Shown: positions 6,258 to 14,741, numbered from the stretch's first letter. The stretch: 15,469 nucleotides of DNA from CAVSUR01 sp052143655 (GCA_052143655.1 JBKQSL010000549.1:1-15469), one strand, 5' to 3'. Notes: generated from the letters alone by a model not told the origin. Numbers and translations are program-made.

Positions 6258-7714
6258 TGGTGGGTAGAGGAACAGGCCGTGACCTGCGGTGACGGTGTCG
6301 AGCAGCTGCTGGAGCTCAGCGGGCGGGGGCGCTTTGGACCAGGCCTGCCACCAGCGCGTAAGCGTGATCGCGGGGGTCAGCCAGCTGCGGACGGCCCGCA
6401 GTGCGCGGGGCCAGCTTCGTGCCAGCGGGATAGCCGGGCATGCCCGGGGCTGCTGGGACTGGGGAGCGGCGCCCCCTCTCTTGAAGGCTCGCCGACGCCG
6501 GCCCGGGCGGGGTGGCGTCCGGATTCCGGGCGGGGGCGAGCCGGTGAGCCAGGTGTCCTGGCAGAAGCAGAACACGCAGTTGACCAGGGCCTGGTGACGG
6601 CGGATCGCGATGTCGGAGCGGACCTGGAAGTCGGCCCAGCCGAGCTCGTCCTTGACCTGCTTGTACGACTGCTCCACCCAGTGCCGCAGCCCGTAGATCC
6701 GCACGATCTCGGCCAGGCTCGCGGCCGGCCAGGGGCTATCTCCCTCGCGCGGGCCGCCGGGCCGGGCCAGGTTAGTGACCAGGTACCAGGTGGCCTTGCC
6801 CGGCAGGGCGGCCGGGTCGGCGGTGGCTGCCACGAGCCGCCGGGCGCCGTCCGGGCCCCACCAGCCCAGGCGCGCCTCAGCGGCGTACCAGGTCCCGGCG
6901 TGCCCGTCGCGGACGGCCCGGGTCACCGGCTGCCAGTCGCCGGGATCGTCTGGCCCGCCCCAGCGCAGCTCGCGGGCCGCATCGACCGGTGTGTGCGCAT
7001 CCGGGCCATAGGGCCCAGGTCCCGCGGCGCGGCCTGAGGGCCATCACGAACGGCAGCCCGGCCTCCGCCAGCTCGCCGCGGAACCCGTCCTGGTCCCCGT
7101 ACGCGCTGTCCGCGGTCACCGCCCGGAAAGCAAATCCCGCCGCCCGGGCCCTGGCCGCGAGATCCGCGCCGATCTGCAGCCTGGTCCGGAACCCCGGGTC
7201 GTTCTTCCCCTTGGCGAAGTGCCTGGCCGGGGTGTACGGCACCGCGTGGACCGGACAATAGAGGCGCTCACCGGCCCGCACCGTGGTGACGGTGACCACC
7301 CCGTTGCCGGTCTTGCCGTACCGGCCCAGCCACTGCCGGCCCACGTGCGCGGTCTTCGTGCCGTCCTTGCGGTCCCCGCTGTCATCGATCACCAGCACCC
7401 CGCCGCCGTGCGGCGCGGCCGCCGGGTCAGCCAGCAGCAGCTCCAGCCGGCGGGCATTGACCCGCTCCGGATCCCACACCGACTCCGACACGAAGAACTG
7501 CAGCCGCTGCACCGCCGGAAGCTTCGACCCGGTCACCGGCTCCGTGCCGGCCAGCGCCGTCAACGTCTTGTTCCGCTCCCGCGGCGCCAGCAGCCCCGCC
7601 AGGTACTCGCGGAAGCCCCGCCGCTGCGCAACGTGAGTGAACAGGTCATCGAAACCGGGCCGCGTACCCCTCCAGCGGACCCGGCGCAGGCTGACACGCC
7701 ACCAGCTTGGTCAC
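6252..7714 (-). pseudogene. IS701-family transposase, disrupted by two +1 frameshifts
   Basis: The proposed GTG start at 7714 reads VTKLVACQPAPGPLEGYAARF. One extra base in the AAA run at 7652-7654 (plus strand) throws it to a stop; the next frame resumes with DDLFTHVAQRRGFREYLAGLLAPRERNKT. A second extra base, near 7009-7016 in a GGGCCC run, shifts it again before WGGPDDPGDWQPVTRAVRDG. Corrected, it is close to 490 residues with IS4/IS701-type DDE motifs: VLVIDDSGDRKDG, AVTADSAYGDQ and the glutamate region HWVEQSYKQVKDELGW. The C-terminus WWQAWSKAPPPAELQQLL is typical of the family. As sequenced it cannot make active transposase; both lesions are single bases in homopolymer-like runs, so sequencing error is possible. 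Confidence 0.85.
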
Positions 7715-7772
7715 CGCCCATCACCGGCTCCCGAACTCGCCAGGAAACCCACCCCCAGGCTACCCGGATCAG

Positions 7773-7793
7773 CCTTGATCCAACGGACTACCG
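7773..7793 (-). repeat. IS701-family terminal inverted repeat, right
   Basis: A perfect inverted match to 6237-6257, immediately inside the CTAG at 7794-7797. It lies about 60 bp upstream of the transposase start. Confidence 0.88.
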
Positions 7794-8465
7794 CTAGTTA
7801 CCGGCGAATCGGCTCAGCGCAGCCGCCTGCTTCACCGTCACGGCCCGGTCGTGCATCTCGATCCAGCCGCGTTTCTCGAAACCACGCAGCGCGGCGTTGA
7901 CGCTCTGCCGGGCGCCACCGACTTGGTGCGCGAGCTCCTCTTGGCCGATCTTGTGCCCGATTACGCCGTCATCGCCCCTGGGCTGGCTGAGCAGCACCTT
8001 TGCCACGCGGCGGGGCAGGTCCAGGAATACAAGGTCGGACGCGTCTTCGGTGAGCCGCCGCAGGGTGGCCGCCAGCGAATTCGCCAGAGCCTGCGCAACA
8101 GACGGCGTGCGCCCGCAGATGTCCTGGATCACCTGGCGCGGGACTAACAGCAGACGGCTTTCCTCCAAGGTTTCAGCATCGGCAGACCTGGGGCCGCCGT
8201 CGGCGGCGCTGAGCTCGCCGAACACGCCGCCCGGCCGGATAACCGTCAGCGTCAGCTCGCCGCCGTCCGCAGAGCGGACTACTACCTTGACCCGGCCGGT
8301 GATGACCACGATCAGGGTATCGCCTGGATCACCGGTGCTGAACACGACCTGGCCGCGGCGGAAGGTCCGCGACCGGGATGCCGCAGCGATGGCATCAAGG
8401 TCCTCGGCCGGCGCTGAACCGAGCAGATAGGTCGAGCGCAGAATGGCTGTCACGTCAGTTCTCAT
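7794..8465 (-). CDS. Crp/Fnr-family transcription regulator with cyclic-nucleotide-binding domain (223 aa)
   Basis: The cNMP-binding beta roll spans about residues 10-115. The phosphate-binding cassette holds FGELS (82-86, Glu84) and PRSADAE (Arg93, Ser94), the Glu and Arg used by cAMP receptors. A dimer helix (about 118-150) leads to a winged HTH_Crp domain (about 165-212, IGQEELAHQVGGARQSVNAALR). The ATG at 8465 has GGAG at 6 nt spacing; a GTG one codon earlier and a longer upstream frame that overlaps the divergent gene are less likely. The TAG stop lies inside the CTAG duplicated by the IS701 insertion. It probably binds cAMP or a similar nucleotide and regulates DNA, perhaps the intergenic region shared with the cyclase gene. 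Confidence 0.9.
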   Translation of the reverse strand: MRTDVTAILRSTYLLGSAPAEDLDAIAAASRSRTFRRGQVVFSTGDPGDTLIVVITGRVKVVVRSADGGELTLTVIRPGGVFGELSAADGGPRSADAETLEESRLLLVPRQVIQDICGRTPSVAQALANSLAATLRRLTEDASDLVFLDLPRRVAKVLLSQPRGDDGVIGHKIGQEELAHQVGGARQSVNAALRGFEKRGWIEMHDRAVTVKQAAALSRFAGN

Positions 8466-8529
8466 CACTGTCTCCAAGCCCAGCGTTGCTGGCTGCACCC
8501 GCAGCACGGTCCTGCCGAGCACCGTGAGA

Positions 8530-8547
8530 TGCCGGGTCAGCCCGGCA
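8530..8547 (-). promoter_or_regulatory. Hairpin in the leader of the Crp/Fnr gene
   Basis: TGCCGGG and CCCGGCA form a perfect 7-bp GC stem with a 4-base loop, 65 bp upstream of the gene start. A 22-codon frame (8605 down to 8537, MSAAGNSLIAARAARLAGG...) ends with its stop in the loop. The arrangement could be a leader-peptide or attenuator device, but this is speculative. Confidence 0.25.
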
Positions 8548-8612
8548 GCCCCCCGGCCAGCCTCGCCGCTCTGGCCGCGATGAGCGAGTTGCCGGCGGCG
8601 CTCATGCAACTC

Positions 8613-8641
8613 TCTTAAGCAGGCCCGCTCAGCTCCGTCAA
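8613..8641 (-). promoter_or_regulatory. Possible promoter of the Crp/Fnr gene
   Basis: On the minus strand a good -35 hexamer TTGACG (8636-8641) is followed after 17 bp by a weak -10, TTAAGA (8613-8618). Transcription would start near 8606, leaving a leader of about 140 nt. The -10 match is poor, so confidence is low. Confidence 0.3.
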
Positions 8642-8650
8642 GTCCCCGGA

Positions 8651-8690
8651 GTAACTGATCTCGGGAAGTAGTAACTGATCTCGGGAAGTA
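8651..8690 (+). repeat. Tandem 20-bp direct repeat upstream of the cyclase-STAND gene
   Basis: GTAACTGATCTCGGGAAGTA occurs twice back to back with no mismatch. It lies immediately upstream of the promoter-like elements of the plus-strand gene and between the two divergent genes. It does not match the TGTGA-N6-TCACA Crp consensus. It is either a pair of regulator sites or the remnant of an insertion-sequence end, since IS21-type ends also carry repeated sites. Confidence 0.7.
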
Positions 8691-8695
8691 AGGCG

Positions 8696-8724
8696 TCGAC
8701 CATTTAGGGCAGTACCGCGATAAT
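8696..8724 (+). promoter_or_regulatory. Putative sigma70-type promoter of the cyclase-STAND gene
   Basis: TCGACC (8696-8701) and GATAAT (8719-8724) are separated by 17 bp. The ATG begins 6 nt after the -10 box, so transcription would start at or next to the start codon and give a leaderless mRNA, common in actinobacteria. The tandem repeat ends 5 bp upstream of the -35. Confidence 0.45.
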
Positions 8725-8730
8725 CGGGGG

Positions 8731-11397
8731 ATGGGGGAGTTCCCCGGTCGAACTATTACGCTGCTCTTCAGCGACATCGAGGGGTCGACGGCGCTGCTGA
8801 GCCGCCTTGGTGACCGTTACGGTGAGGCGCTGTCTGCTCAGCGATCCTTACTGCGCGCCGCCATATCTGCTAGCCGCGGCCAGGAGATGGGAACTGAGGG
8901 GGACAGCTTCTTCGTCGTATTCGAGTCGGCCCGCGATGCGGTTGGCTGCTGCCTGGCGGCGCAGCGTTCTCTGTGCGGGCATGACTGGCCCGGGGGCGAC
9001 CCGGTCCGGGTCCGGATGGGCCTGCACTCGGGCGAGCCGGCCCGGCACGAGGACGGCTACGTCGGGATGGACGTGCACCGGGCGGCGCGGATCGCGGCGG
9101 CCGCCCACGGCGGGCAGGTCGTGCTGTCAGATGCGACGCGCCAGCTGGTGCAGGCGCAGCTGCCCGGGGATGTGTCCCTGTTCGATCTTGGCTGGCACCG
9201 GCTGAAGGACATCGAGGCGCCGGAGCACATCTACCAGCTGGCTGCGCCTGGCCTGCCGGAGCGGTTCCCGCCACTGAAGAGCCTGGGCGCCCCGACTAGC
9301 CTGCCGGTGCCCCTGACCCCGCTGGTCGGCCGGGACGGCGACCTGGAGCAGGTCCGTTCCGCCGTCACCCGGCCCGGGGTCCGGCTGGTGACGCTGACCG
9401 GCACCGGGGGCATCGGCAAGACGCGGCTGGCCCTGGCTGCTGCCGCGTCGCTGGACCGCGCATTCCCGCACGGCGTCTTCTTCGTCGCCCTGGCGGCCGT
9501 CTGCGATGCCGGGGTGATGTGGAAGACGATCGCCGACAGCCTGGACGTCAGTGTCGACGGGCCTGCCGCCGATGCGGTGACCGGGCACCTGCGCGACCGG
9601 CAGGCGCTGCTAGTGCTGGACAACCTCGAGCAGCTGAGCGGGGCTGCCAGTGTTGTGGCGGCACTGCTGGCGGCTGCTCCGGGCCTGGTGGTGCTGGCGA
9701 CCTCCCGGCGGCCGCTGCACTTGCAAGGTGAGCATGAGCAGCCAGTGCCGCCGCTGGAGATACCCCGCGACGCCGAAGCGGAGCATGTGGCCGCGTGCGG
9801 CGCGCCCCAGCTGTTCGTCCAGCAGGCGGACATGATCCGGCCGGGCTTCACCATCACCGCGGGCAATGCCGCCGACATCGCGGCCATCTGCACACGGCTG
9901 GACGGGCTGCCGCTGGCGATCGAGCTGGCCGCAGCCCGCGTCAAGCTGCTGGCGCCCCGGGCTCTGCTGGCTCGCCTGGCGCACAGTCTCGACCTGGCCG
10001 CCGCTGACGTCCGGCTGCCATCGCGGCAGCTTGCGCTGAGGAACACCATCGCCTGGAGCTATGACCTGCTGACCAGGGAATCCGCGGATGTCCTGCGCCG
10101 GGCGGGGGTGTTTGCCGGAGGCTGCGATCTGGAGGCGCTGGCAGCAGTCGCCATGACTGCACCTGACCCGGGCGCTGGGGCCGATGCGCTGCAGGTGGCC
10201 GCCGATCTGCTTGACGTCAACCTGATCACGGTCACCGAGGGCATCGACGGAGAGCCACGCGTAGGCATGCTGGAGACGATCCGCGAGTACGCACTGGAAC
10301 GCCTCAAGCAGGCCGGCGACCTGGACGACACCCAGCGCCGGCACGCCAGGTACTACGCGGCGTTCGCCGAGCGGTCGTCTGAGCAGCTTTACGGCTCAGG
10401 CCCGGGGCACCTGGCCACTCTTGACCGGCTGGAGGCCGAGCATGACAACCTGCGCGCCTCCTTGAGCTGGTCGCTTGGGAGCCCTGCCGCTGACCCATCC
10501 GGCGACCAGGAGCGAACAGCTATCGGCCTGCGGCTTGTTCAGGCACTTGGCCCTTTCTGGTACCGGCGTGGCTACGCCACCGAAGGGCGGCGGTGGCTGG
10601 ACCAGGCGATCAGGCTGGCCCCGGATGATGCCGGGCCAGCGCTGGCCCCGGTAACTCACTGGCTTGCAGTACTGCTGCAGCAGCAGGGCGAACACGGTGC
10701 GGCGGTGCGGCTGCTTGAGCGCAACCTGGCGATCTGGCGCGGCCTCGGTGACCGGGACCAGGAGGCACGAGAACTTAACAGCCTCGGCATCACCCGTCAT
10801 TTTCTCGGTGACCTGGACACTGCCCGATCCCTGCTGGAGGAGAGCATCGCGATTGCCCGTGCGATCGGCAGCGACGTCCGGCTCGCTGGAGCCCTCACGA
10901 ATCTCGGCCATGTCGAGAGCGACGCGGGCAACTTCGACCGCGCCACGCAGGTGCTGCAGGAGGCGCTCGCAATAGACCGCAGGCGCCGGGACCAGCTGGG
11001 CGTCGCGTTCGACCAGCAGTCGCTGGCAGGGGTCAGCCTGCGCGCGGGCCGTGCCGGGGAGGCCGACGAACTGCTGTCCGCCGTGCTCGACTACGCCGTC
11101 GCTTCCGGCGACATCGAGCTACTGGCCACGACGCTGGAAATGTCGGCCTGTGCCGCTGCCGAACTCCGCGACGGCCTGCGGGCGGCCCGCCTGGTCGGCG
11201 CCGCGGACGGCATCCGCCGCCAGGTGGGCATTCCGGTGTCACAACCGGAACTGCTAGAACGGTTCCTGGCCCCGGTGCGCGCAACCATTGCACTCGAAGT
11301 CTGGTCCGCAGAGCTATCTGCCGGCCGTGCGCTTACCCAGGAACAGGCGATCAAGCTCTTCCAGTCACGCCCCCCGGCGCACGGAACAATCCAGTGA
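8731..11397 (+). CDS. Class III nucleotidyl cyclase domain fused to STAND (NB-ARC-like) ATPase and TPR repeats (888 aa)
   Basis: The cyclase homology domain is at about 7-170: metal ligands Asp15 (LLFSDIEGS) and Asp58 (TEGDSFFVVF), and the VHRAARIAAAAHGG motif with Arg120. The STAND ATPase begins at about 195 with LVGRDGDLEQV: Walker A GTGGIGKT 224-231, Walker B LLVLDNLEQL (Asp297), ATSRRPL near 325 and GLPLAIELAA near 392-401. A winged-helix arm (about 430-530) and TPR-like repeats (about 610-800, e.g. ARSLLEESIAIARAIG) follow. No C-terminal LuxR HTH is present, so it is not itself an obvious DNA binder. Lys and Asn of canonical cyclases are replaced (Gly54, His116), so catalysis is uncertain. 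It probably senses a ligand through the TPRs and passes the signal by nucleotide or by contact. Cytosolic; divergent from the Crp/Fnr gene. Confidence 0.92.
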   Translation: MGEFPGRTITLLFSDIEGSTALLSRLGDRYGEALSAQRSLLRAAISASRGQEMGTEGDSFFVVFESARDAVGCCLAAQRSLCGHDWPGGDPVRVRMGLHSGEPARHEDGYVGMDVHRAARIAAAAHGGQVVLSDATRQLVQAQLPGDVSLFDLGWHRLKDIEAPEHIYQLAAPGLPERFPPLKSLGAPTSLPVPLTPLVGRDGDLEQVRSAVTRPGVRLVTLTGTGGIGKTRLALAAAASLDRAFPHGVFFVALAAVCDAGVMWKTIADSLDVSVDGPAADAVTGHLRDRQALLVLDNLEQLSGAASVVAALLAAAPGLVVLATSRRPLHLQGEHEQPVPPLEIPRDAEAEHVAACGAPQLFVQQADMIRPGFTITAGNAADIAAICTRLDGLPLAIELAAARVKLLAPRALLARLAHSLDLAAADVRLPSRQLALRNTIAWSYDLLTRESADVLRRAGVFAGGCDLEALAAVAMTAPDPGAGADALQVAADLLDVNLITVTEGIDGEPRVGMLETIREYALERLKQAGDLDDTQRRHARYYAAFAERSSEQLYGSGPGHLATLDRLEAEHDNLRASLSWSLGSPAADPSGDQERTAIGLRLVQALGPFWYRRGYATEGRRWLDQAIRLAPDDAGPALAPVTHWLAVLLQQQGEHGAAVRLLERNLAIWRGLGDRDQEARELNSLGITRHFLGDLDTARSLLEESIAIARAIGSDVRLAGALTNLGHVESDAGNFDRATQVLQEALAIDRRRRDQLGVAFDQQSLAGVSLRAGRAGEADELLSAVLDYAVASGDIELLATTLEMSACAAAELRDGLRAARLVGAADGIRRQVGIPVSQPELLERFLAPVRATIALEVWSAELSAGRALTQEQAIKLFQSRPPAHGTIQ

Positions 11398-11439
11398 CCA
11401 CCCGGCGAGGCACTGCCGGCATGGTGGCGTCGAGGCGAG

Positions 11440-12842
11440 CCCTGCTCTCAGCGCTCGCAGGCCCTCGCCGAGTGCCGCGGCGATGGCGGCGGACGATTCC
11501 AGAACGATGGCCAGGAACTCAGGCTCGCCCGAGCTGAGGACGTAGTCGAAAGTGCCGGACAGCAGATCGCGGGCCTCCCTTGCTCGCCCGGCGTGCAGGC
11601 CACGCTCACCGGGTCACCCTCCTCTCGGTAGAGCGCGAGCGCTCCCCGCAGTGCTTGCGTGGCGCGCTCCAGATTGCCGGCTTCGACCTCCAGATTTCCC
11701 AAGTTGGCGAGCCGTACCGAGACGCGGGGGGTGCCCCCAGCTCGCGGGTGATGGCGATGCTCTGCTCGAACAGGGACCGGGCGGTGTCGAGGTTGCCCAG
11801 GTGACGATGGGTGATGGCGAGAGTGTTGAGTTCCCGCGCCTCCTGCGCTCGATCGCCACGGTCGCGCCAGATCGTCAGGCTGCGCTCAAGGACGTGGATC
11901 GCCGCGTCGAGTTCGGCCTGCTGGCGCAGCAGCATCCCGAGCTTGTGAGCGATCTTCGCCAGCAGTGCGCCGTCGCCCTGAGCGGCTAGCTCGATCGCCA
12001 GTTCTAGCCACCGCCGCCCCTCGGCCGCGCGACCGTGCTGGTACCAGAACAGGCCCCGTGCCTGGGCGAGCCGCAGGCCGATCGCTGTCCGCTCGTCGTC
12101 GCCGGTCGCATCGCGGTCGCGGCGTTCCAGCGACCAGGTCAGCGCGGCGCGCAGGTTGTCGTGCCCCAGTTTCGAGGCGGTTCAGCGATGCCAGGTGCGC
12201 TGGGCCGCGCAGCTGCGCGGCTACCTGTTCAGCGAACGCGCAGAAGTACCCGGCATGCCGGCGCCGCGCGTCATCAAGGTTGCCGGACCGTTCCAGTTGG
12301 TCGAGGGCGTACTGCCGGATCGCCTCGAGCATGCCCACCCGTGGCTCGCTGTCGGCTCCTTCAGCGACGGTGATCAGGCTGACGTCCAGCAGCCCGGCGG
12401 CCAGTTGCAGCGGATCGGCCCCGGCCGGCCGCCCGCTTTGCGAGGCGATGGCTGCCAGCGCATCGAGGTCGCAGCCGCCGGCGAACACCCCCATCCGGCG
12501 GAACACTCCGGCAAGCTCAGCGTCCAGCAGCTCGTAGCTCCACGCGATGGTGTTCCGGAGGGTCTGCTGCCGGGACGGGCGCCCCGCAGCACCCGCATCA
12601 AGGCCCAGACTGTCCCCGAGCCGGGCCAGCAGCGCCCGGGGTGCCAGCAGCCTGGCCCTGGATGCGGCCAGCTCGATCGCCAGCGGCAGCCCGTCCAGGC
12701 GCCGGCAGATCGCTGCCACGTCCGCGGCGTTCGCCTCGGTGATCGTGAAGTTCGGCCGGACCATCGCCGCCTGCTGGACGAACAGCCGCGCCGCGCCGCA
12801 GGCCGCCACCTCCGCTGCACCTGGCTCAGTGGGCACCTCTAG
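11440..12842 (-). pseudogene. Degraded paralogue of the cyclase-STAND-TPR regulator
   Basis: Conceptual translation aligns with residues from about 345 onward of the 888-aa protein. It starts with LEVPTEPGAAEVAACGAARLF against LEIPRDAEAEHVAACGAPQLF, then GLPLAIELAAS, the winged-helix arm and TPRs (ARELNTLAITHRHLGNLDTA). The frame breaks at about 12170, about 11730 and again near 11590, each time resuming in another frame, so it cannot be expressed whole. The cyclase domain, Walker A and Walker B are gone: the 5' end stops exactly at the IS1634 border. The 3' part fades out near 11440, tail to tail with the intact paralogue. It is a decayed duplicate in inverted orientation. Confidence 0.9.
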
Positions 12843-12863
12843 CCCGAGTTTCCAATGATCATG
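12843..12863 (+). repeat. IS1634-family terminal inverted repeat, left
   Basis: Exact reverse complement of 14742-14762. The 111 bp between it and the transposase ATG hold no other recognisable feature. Confidence 0.88.
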
Positions 12864-12974
12864 GTCTTCTGGCTCTTGAGTGAGGTCCCGGCCGGCCTTT
12901 GATGGCTTGTTTTCCCTGGTGACACGCGCTTGGGGTGCTTGACTTCACGCCGGATCTAGCCTATGACCTAAATT

Positions 12975-14687
12975 ATGGCAAGCCTGTACAAGAAGGTGAT
13001 CAGCGGGAAGCCGTACTGGTACCTGCGCGAGATGGGCTGGGTGGACGGCAAGCCGAAGATGGTCTCCGAGCGGTACTTGGGCACCGCGGCCGATATCGAG
13101 GCGCTGCTGGACGCCCGCGAGGAGCAGATGCTACCCGAGCGGACCCGGCACCTGGACTTCGGGGCGGTGGCCGCGGCGTGGGGGCTGCTGGCCGATCTGG
13201 GCGCGGCCGCGATCATCGATGAGGAGACCGGGGCCGGGCCGCCGGGGCTGCCGCTGTCGCCGGGCACGTACCTGGCGCTGGCTGCGCTGAACCGGGTGGT
13301 GGATCCCTGCTCCAAGCGCGCCTTCGCGGACTGGTGGCGCACCACGGCGGCGGACCGGTTCACCAAGATCCCGGTCTCGGCGCTGGATCACCGGCGGTTC
13401 TGGGACGCGTTCCACGCGGTGCCGCTGGAGGCGCTGCCGCGGATCGAGGAGAAGCTGGCGCTGGCGGCGTGCGCCCGGTCCGGGCTGGACACTAGCTCGG
13501 TGGCGCTGGACATGACGAATTTCGCGACGTTCATCGATACCGGTAACGCCAGGGCGCCGATCGCGCAGCGTGGCAAGGCCAAGCAGAAACGCGCGGACCT
13601 GCGGCTGGCCGGCCTGGGCCTGGTGGTCACCCGGGACGGCGGCGTCCCGCTGCTGTCTCATGCCTACCCCGGCAACAAGCCCGACGTCACCCAGTTCCCG
13701 CAGATGATCCGGGAACTGGCTGCCCGGCACGCCGCGCTGGCCGCCGCGGCCGGGCAGGACGGCACCGAGATGACGGTCGTCTTTGACGCCGGGCAGAACT
13801 CCGAGGCCAGCTTCGCGCTGCTGGCGGGCACGAACCTGCGCTACGTGGGCTCGGTGCCCGCCAGTGACTGCCGTGACCTGCTCGCCGTGCCCGCGTCCGC
13901 CCGGGCCGTCGTCGATGAGGACCGGTTCGGCCAGCTGACCGCCTATGGCACCCGCCGGGTCATCTACGGCACCGGGCGCCGGGTGATCTTGACCCATTCC
14001 CCCGAACTGCACGAGCATCAGGCCCGCGGCTTCGACGGCACCACGCTGGCCAGGGCCACCCGGCAGCTCGACGAGCTGGCCGCCACCCTGGCCCGCGGCA
14101 AGACCCGCCGGGCCAGGGACAAGGTAGAGGCGGAGATCGCCAAGATCACCCATGACGCCTGGGCCCGCCGCGTCATCACCTGGGAGCTCACCGGCGATTC
14201 CCCCCGCGACCTGCGGCTGGCCTGGTCCATCGACGCCGCCGGGCGGGCCGCGCTGGAGGAGGAGATCTTCGGCAAGCACGTGCTGATCACCGACCACGAC
14301 GACTGGCCCGCCGCCGAGGTCATCGCCGGCTACCGGTCCCAGTCCGAAGCCGAGTTCTCCTTCCGGCAGATGAAAGACCCGCACGTGGTGTCGTTCTCCC
14401 CGATGTTCCACTGGACCGAGCACAACATCCGCGTCCACGTCCTCACCTGCGTCCTGGCCCTGCAGATCGCGCACCTGATGCGCCAGCAGGCCCAGCGGGC
14501 CGGACTGCGCATGTCAGTCCGCGAACTGCTGACCCAGCTCGCCGGCATCGGCGAGACCATCCTGATCTACCCCGCCGCACGAGGCAGGCCCAAAGCCCGC
14601 CGGATGCTCACCCAGACCACCAGCACCCAGGACGAACTCACCCAGATCTTCCATCTGGACCGCTACGCACCCGCCGTTAGGTCATAG
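12975..14687 (+). CDS. IS1634-family DDE transposase (570 aa)
   Basis: This is a full-length IS4-superfamily transposase. The N-terminal part reads MASLYKKVISGKPYWYLRE, common in the family. The catalytic acids are Asp179 (VALDMTNFATF), Asp271 (VVFDAGQNSEASF) and Glu460 in the YRSQSEAEFSFRQMKDP motif (453-469). A long helical insertion (about 345-395, with alternating Arg/Lys and Glu) lies between the second Asp and the Glu, as in relatives. The C-terminus is helical (NIRVHVLTCVLALQIAHLMR). There is no clear Shine-Dalgarno before the ATG; the upstream sequence is AT-rich, so expression may be weak. No frameshift or missing residue is seen, so the element may be mobile. Confidence 0.93.
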   Translation: MASLYKKVISGKPYWYLREMGWVDGKPKMVSERYLGTAADIEALLDAREEQMLPERTRHLDFGAVAAAWGLLADLGAAAIIDEETGAGPPGLPLSPGTYLALAALNRVVDPCSKRAFADWWRTTAADRFTKIPVSALDHRRFWDAFHAVPLEALPRIEEKLALAACARSGLDTSSVALDMTNFATFIDTGNARAPIAQRGKAKQKRADLRLAGLGLVVTRDGGVPLLSHAYPGNKPDVTQFPQMIRELAARHAALAAAAGQDGTEMTVVFDAGQNSEASFALLAGTNLRYVGSVPASDCRDLLAVPASARAVVDEDRFGQLTAYGTRRVIYGTGRRVILTHSPELHEHQARGFDGTTLARATRQLDELAATLARGKTRRARDKVEAEIAKITHDAWARRVITWELTGDSPRDLRLAWSIDAAGRAALEEEIFGKHVLITDHDDWPAAEVIAGYRSQSEAEFSFRQMKDPHVVSFSPMFHWTEHNIRVHVLTCVLALQIAHLMRQQAQRAGLRMSVRELLTQLAGIGETILIYPAARGRPKARRMLTQTTSTQDELTQIFHLDRYAPAVRS

Positions 14688-14741
14688 GCGCCAGCGGCCC
14701 AGTAAACCCGGCCCGACCAGCCAGAACACCCTAGCGAGGAG

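Larger units (their letters stand above)
6237..7793 (-). mobile_element. IS701-family insertion sequence with CTAG target duplication
   Basis: Perfect inverted ends (21 bp inside the element, beginning CGGTAGTCCGTTGG) lie at 6237-6257 and 7773-7793. CTAG flanks both sides (6233-6236 and 7794-7797). A 4-bp YTAR target duplication is the known IS701-family habit, so CTAG is read as the duplicated target. The element is 1557 bp and holds one transposase gene broken by two frameshifts. Removing it and one CTAG restores a continuous sequence across the end of the Crp/Fnr gene. Confidence 0.88.

Noticed and set aside
8651..8690. Crp-type binding site
   Set aside because: The tandem repeat lacks the TGTGA/TCACA half-sites, so I list it as an unexplained repeat only.
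8466..8777. N-terminal extension of the Crp/Fnr frame upstream of 8465
   Set aside because: It would overlap the start of the divergent cyclase gene, crosses the tandem repeat and has no family similarity. The ATG at 8465 has a good ribosome binding site and matches usual Crp length.
13131..14474. Long minus-strand open frame (447 codons) opposite the IS1634 transposase
   Set aside because: Antisense shadow of the DDE transposase; composition is Gly/Arg/Gln-rich with no recognisable family.
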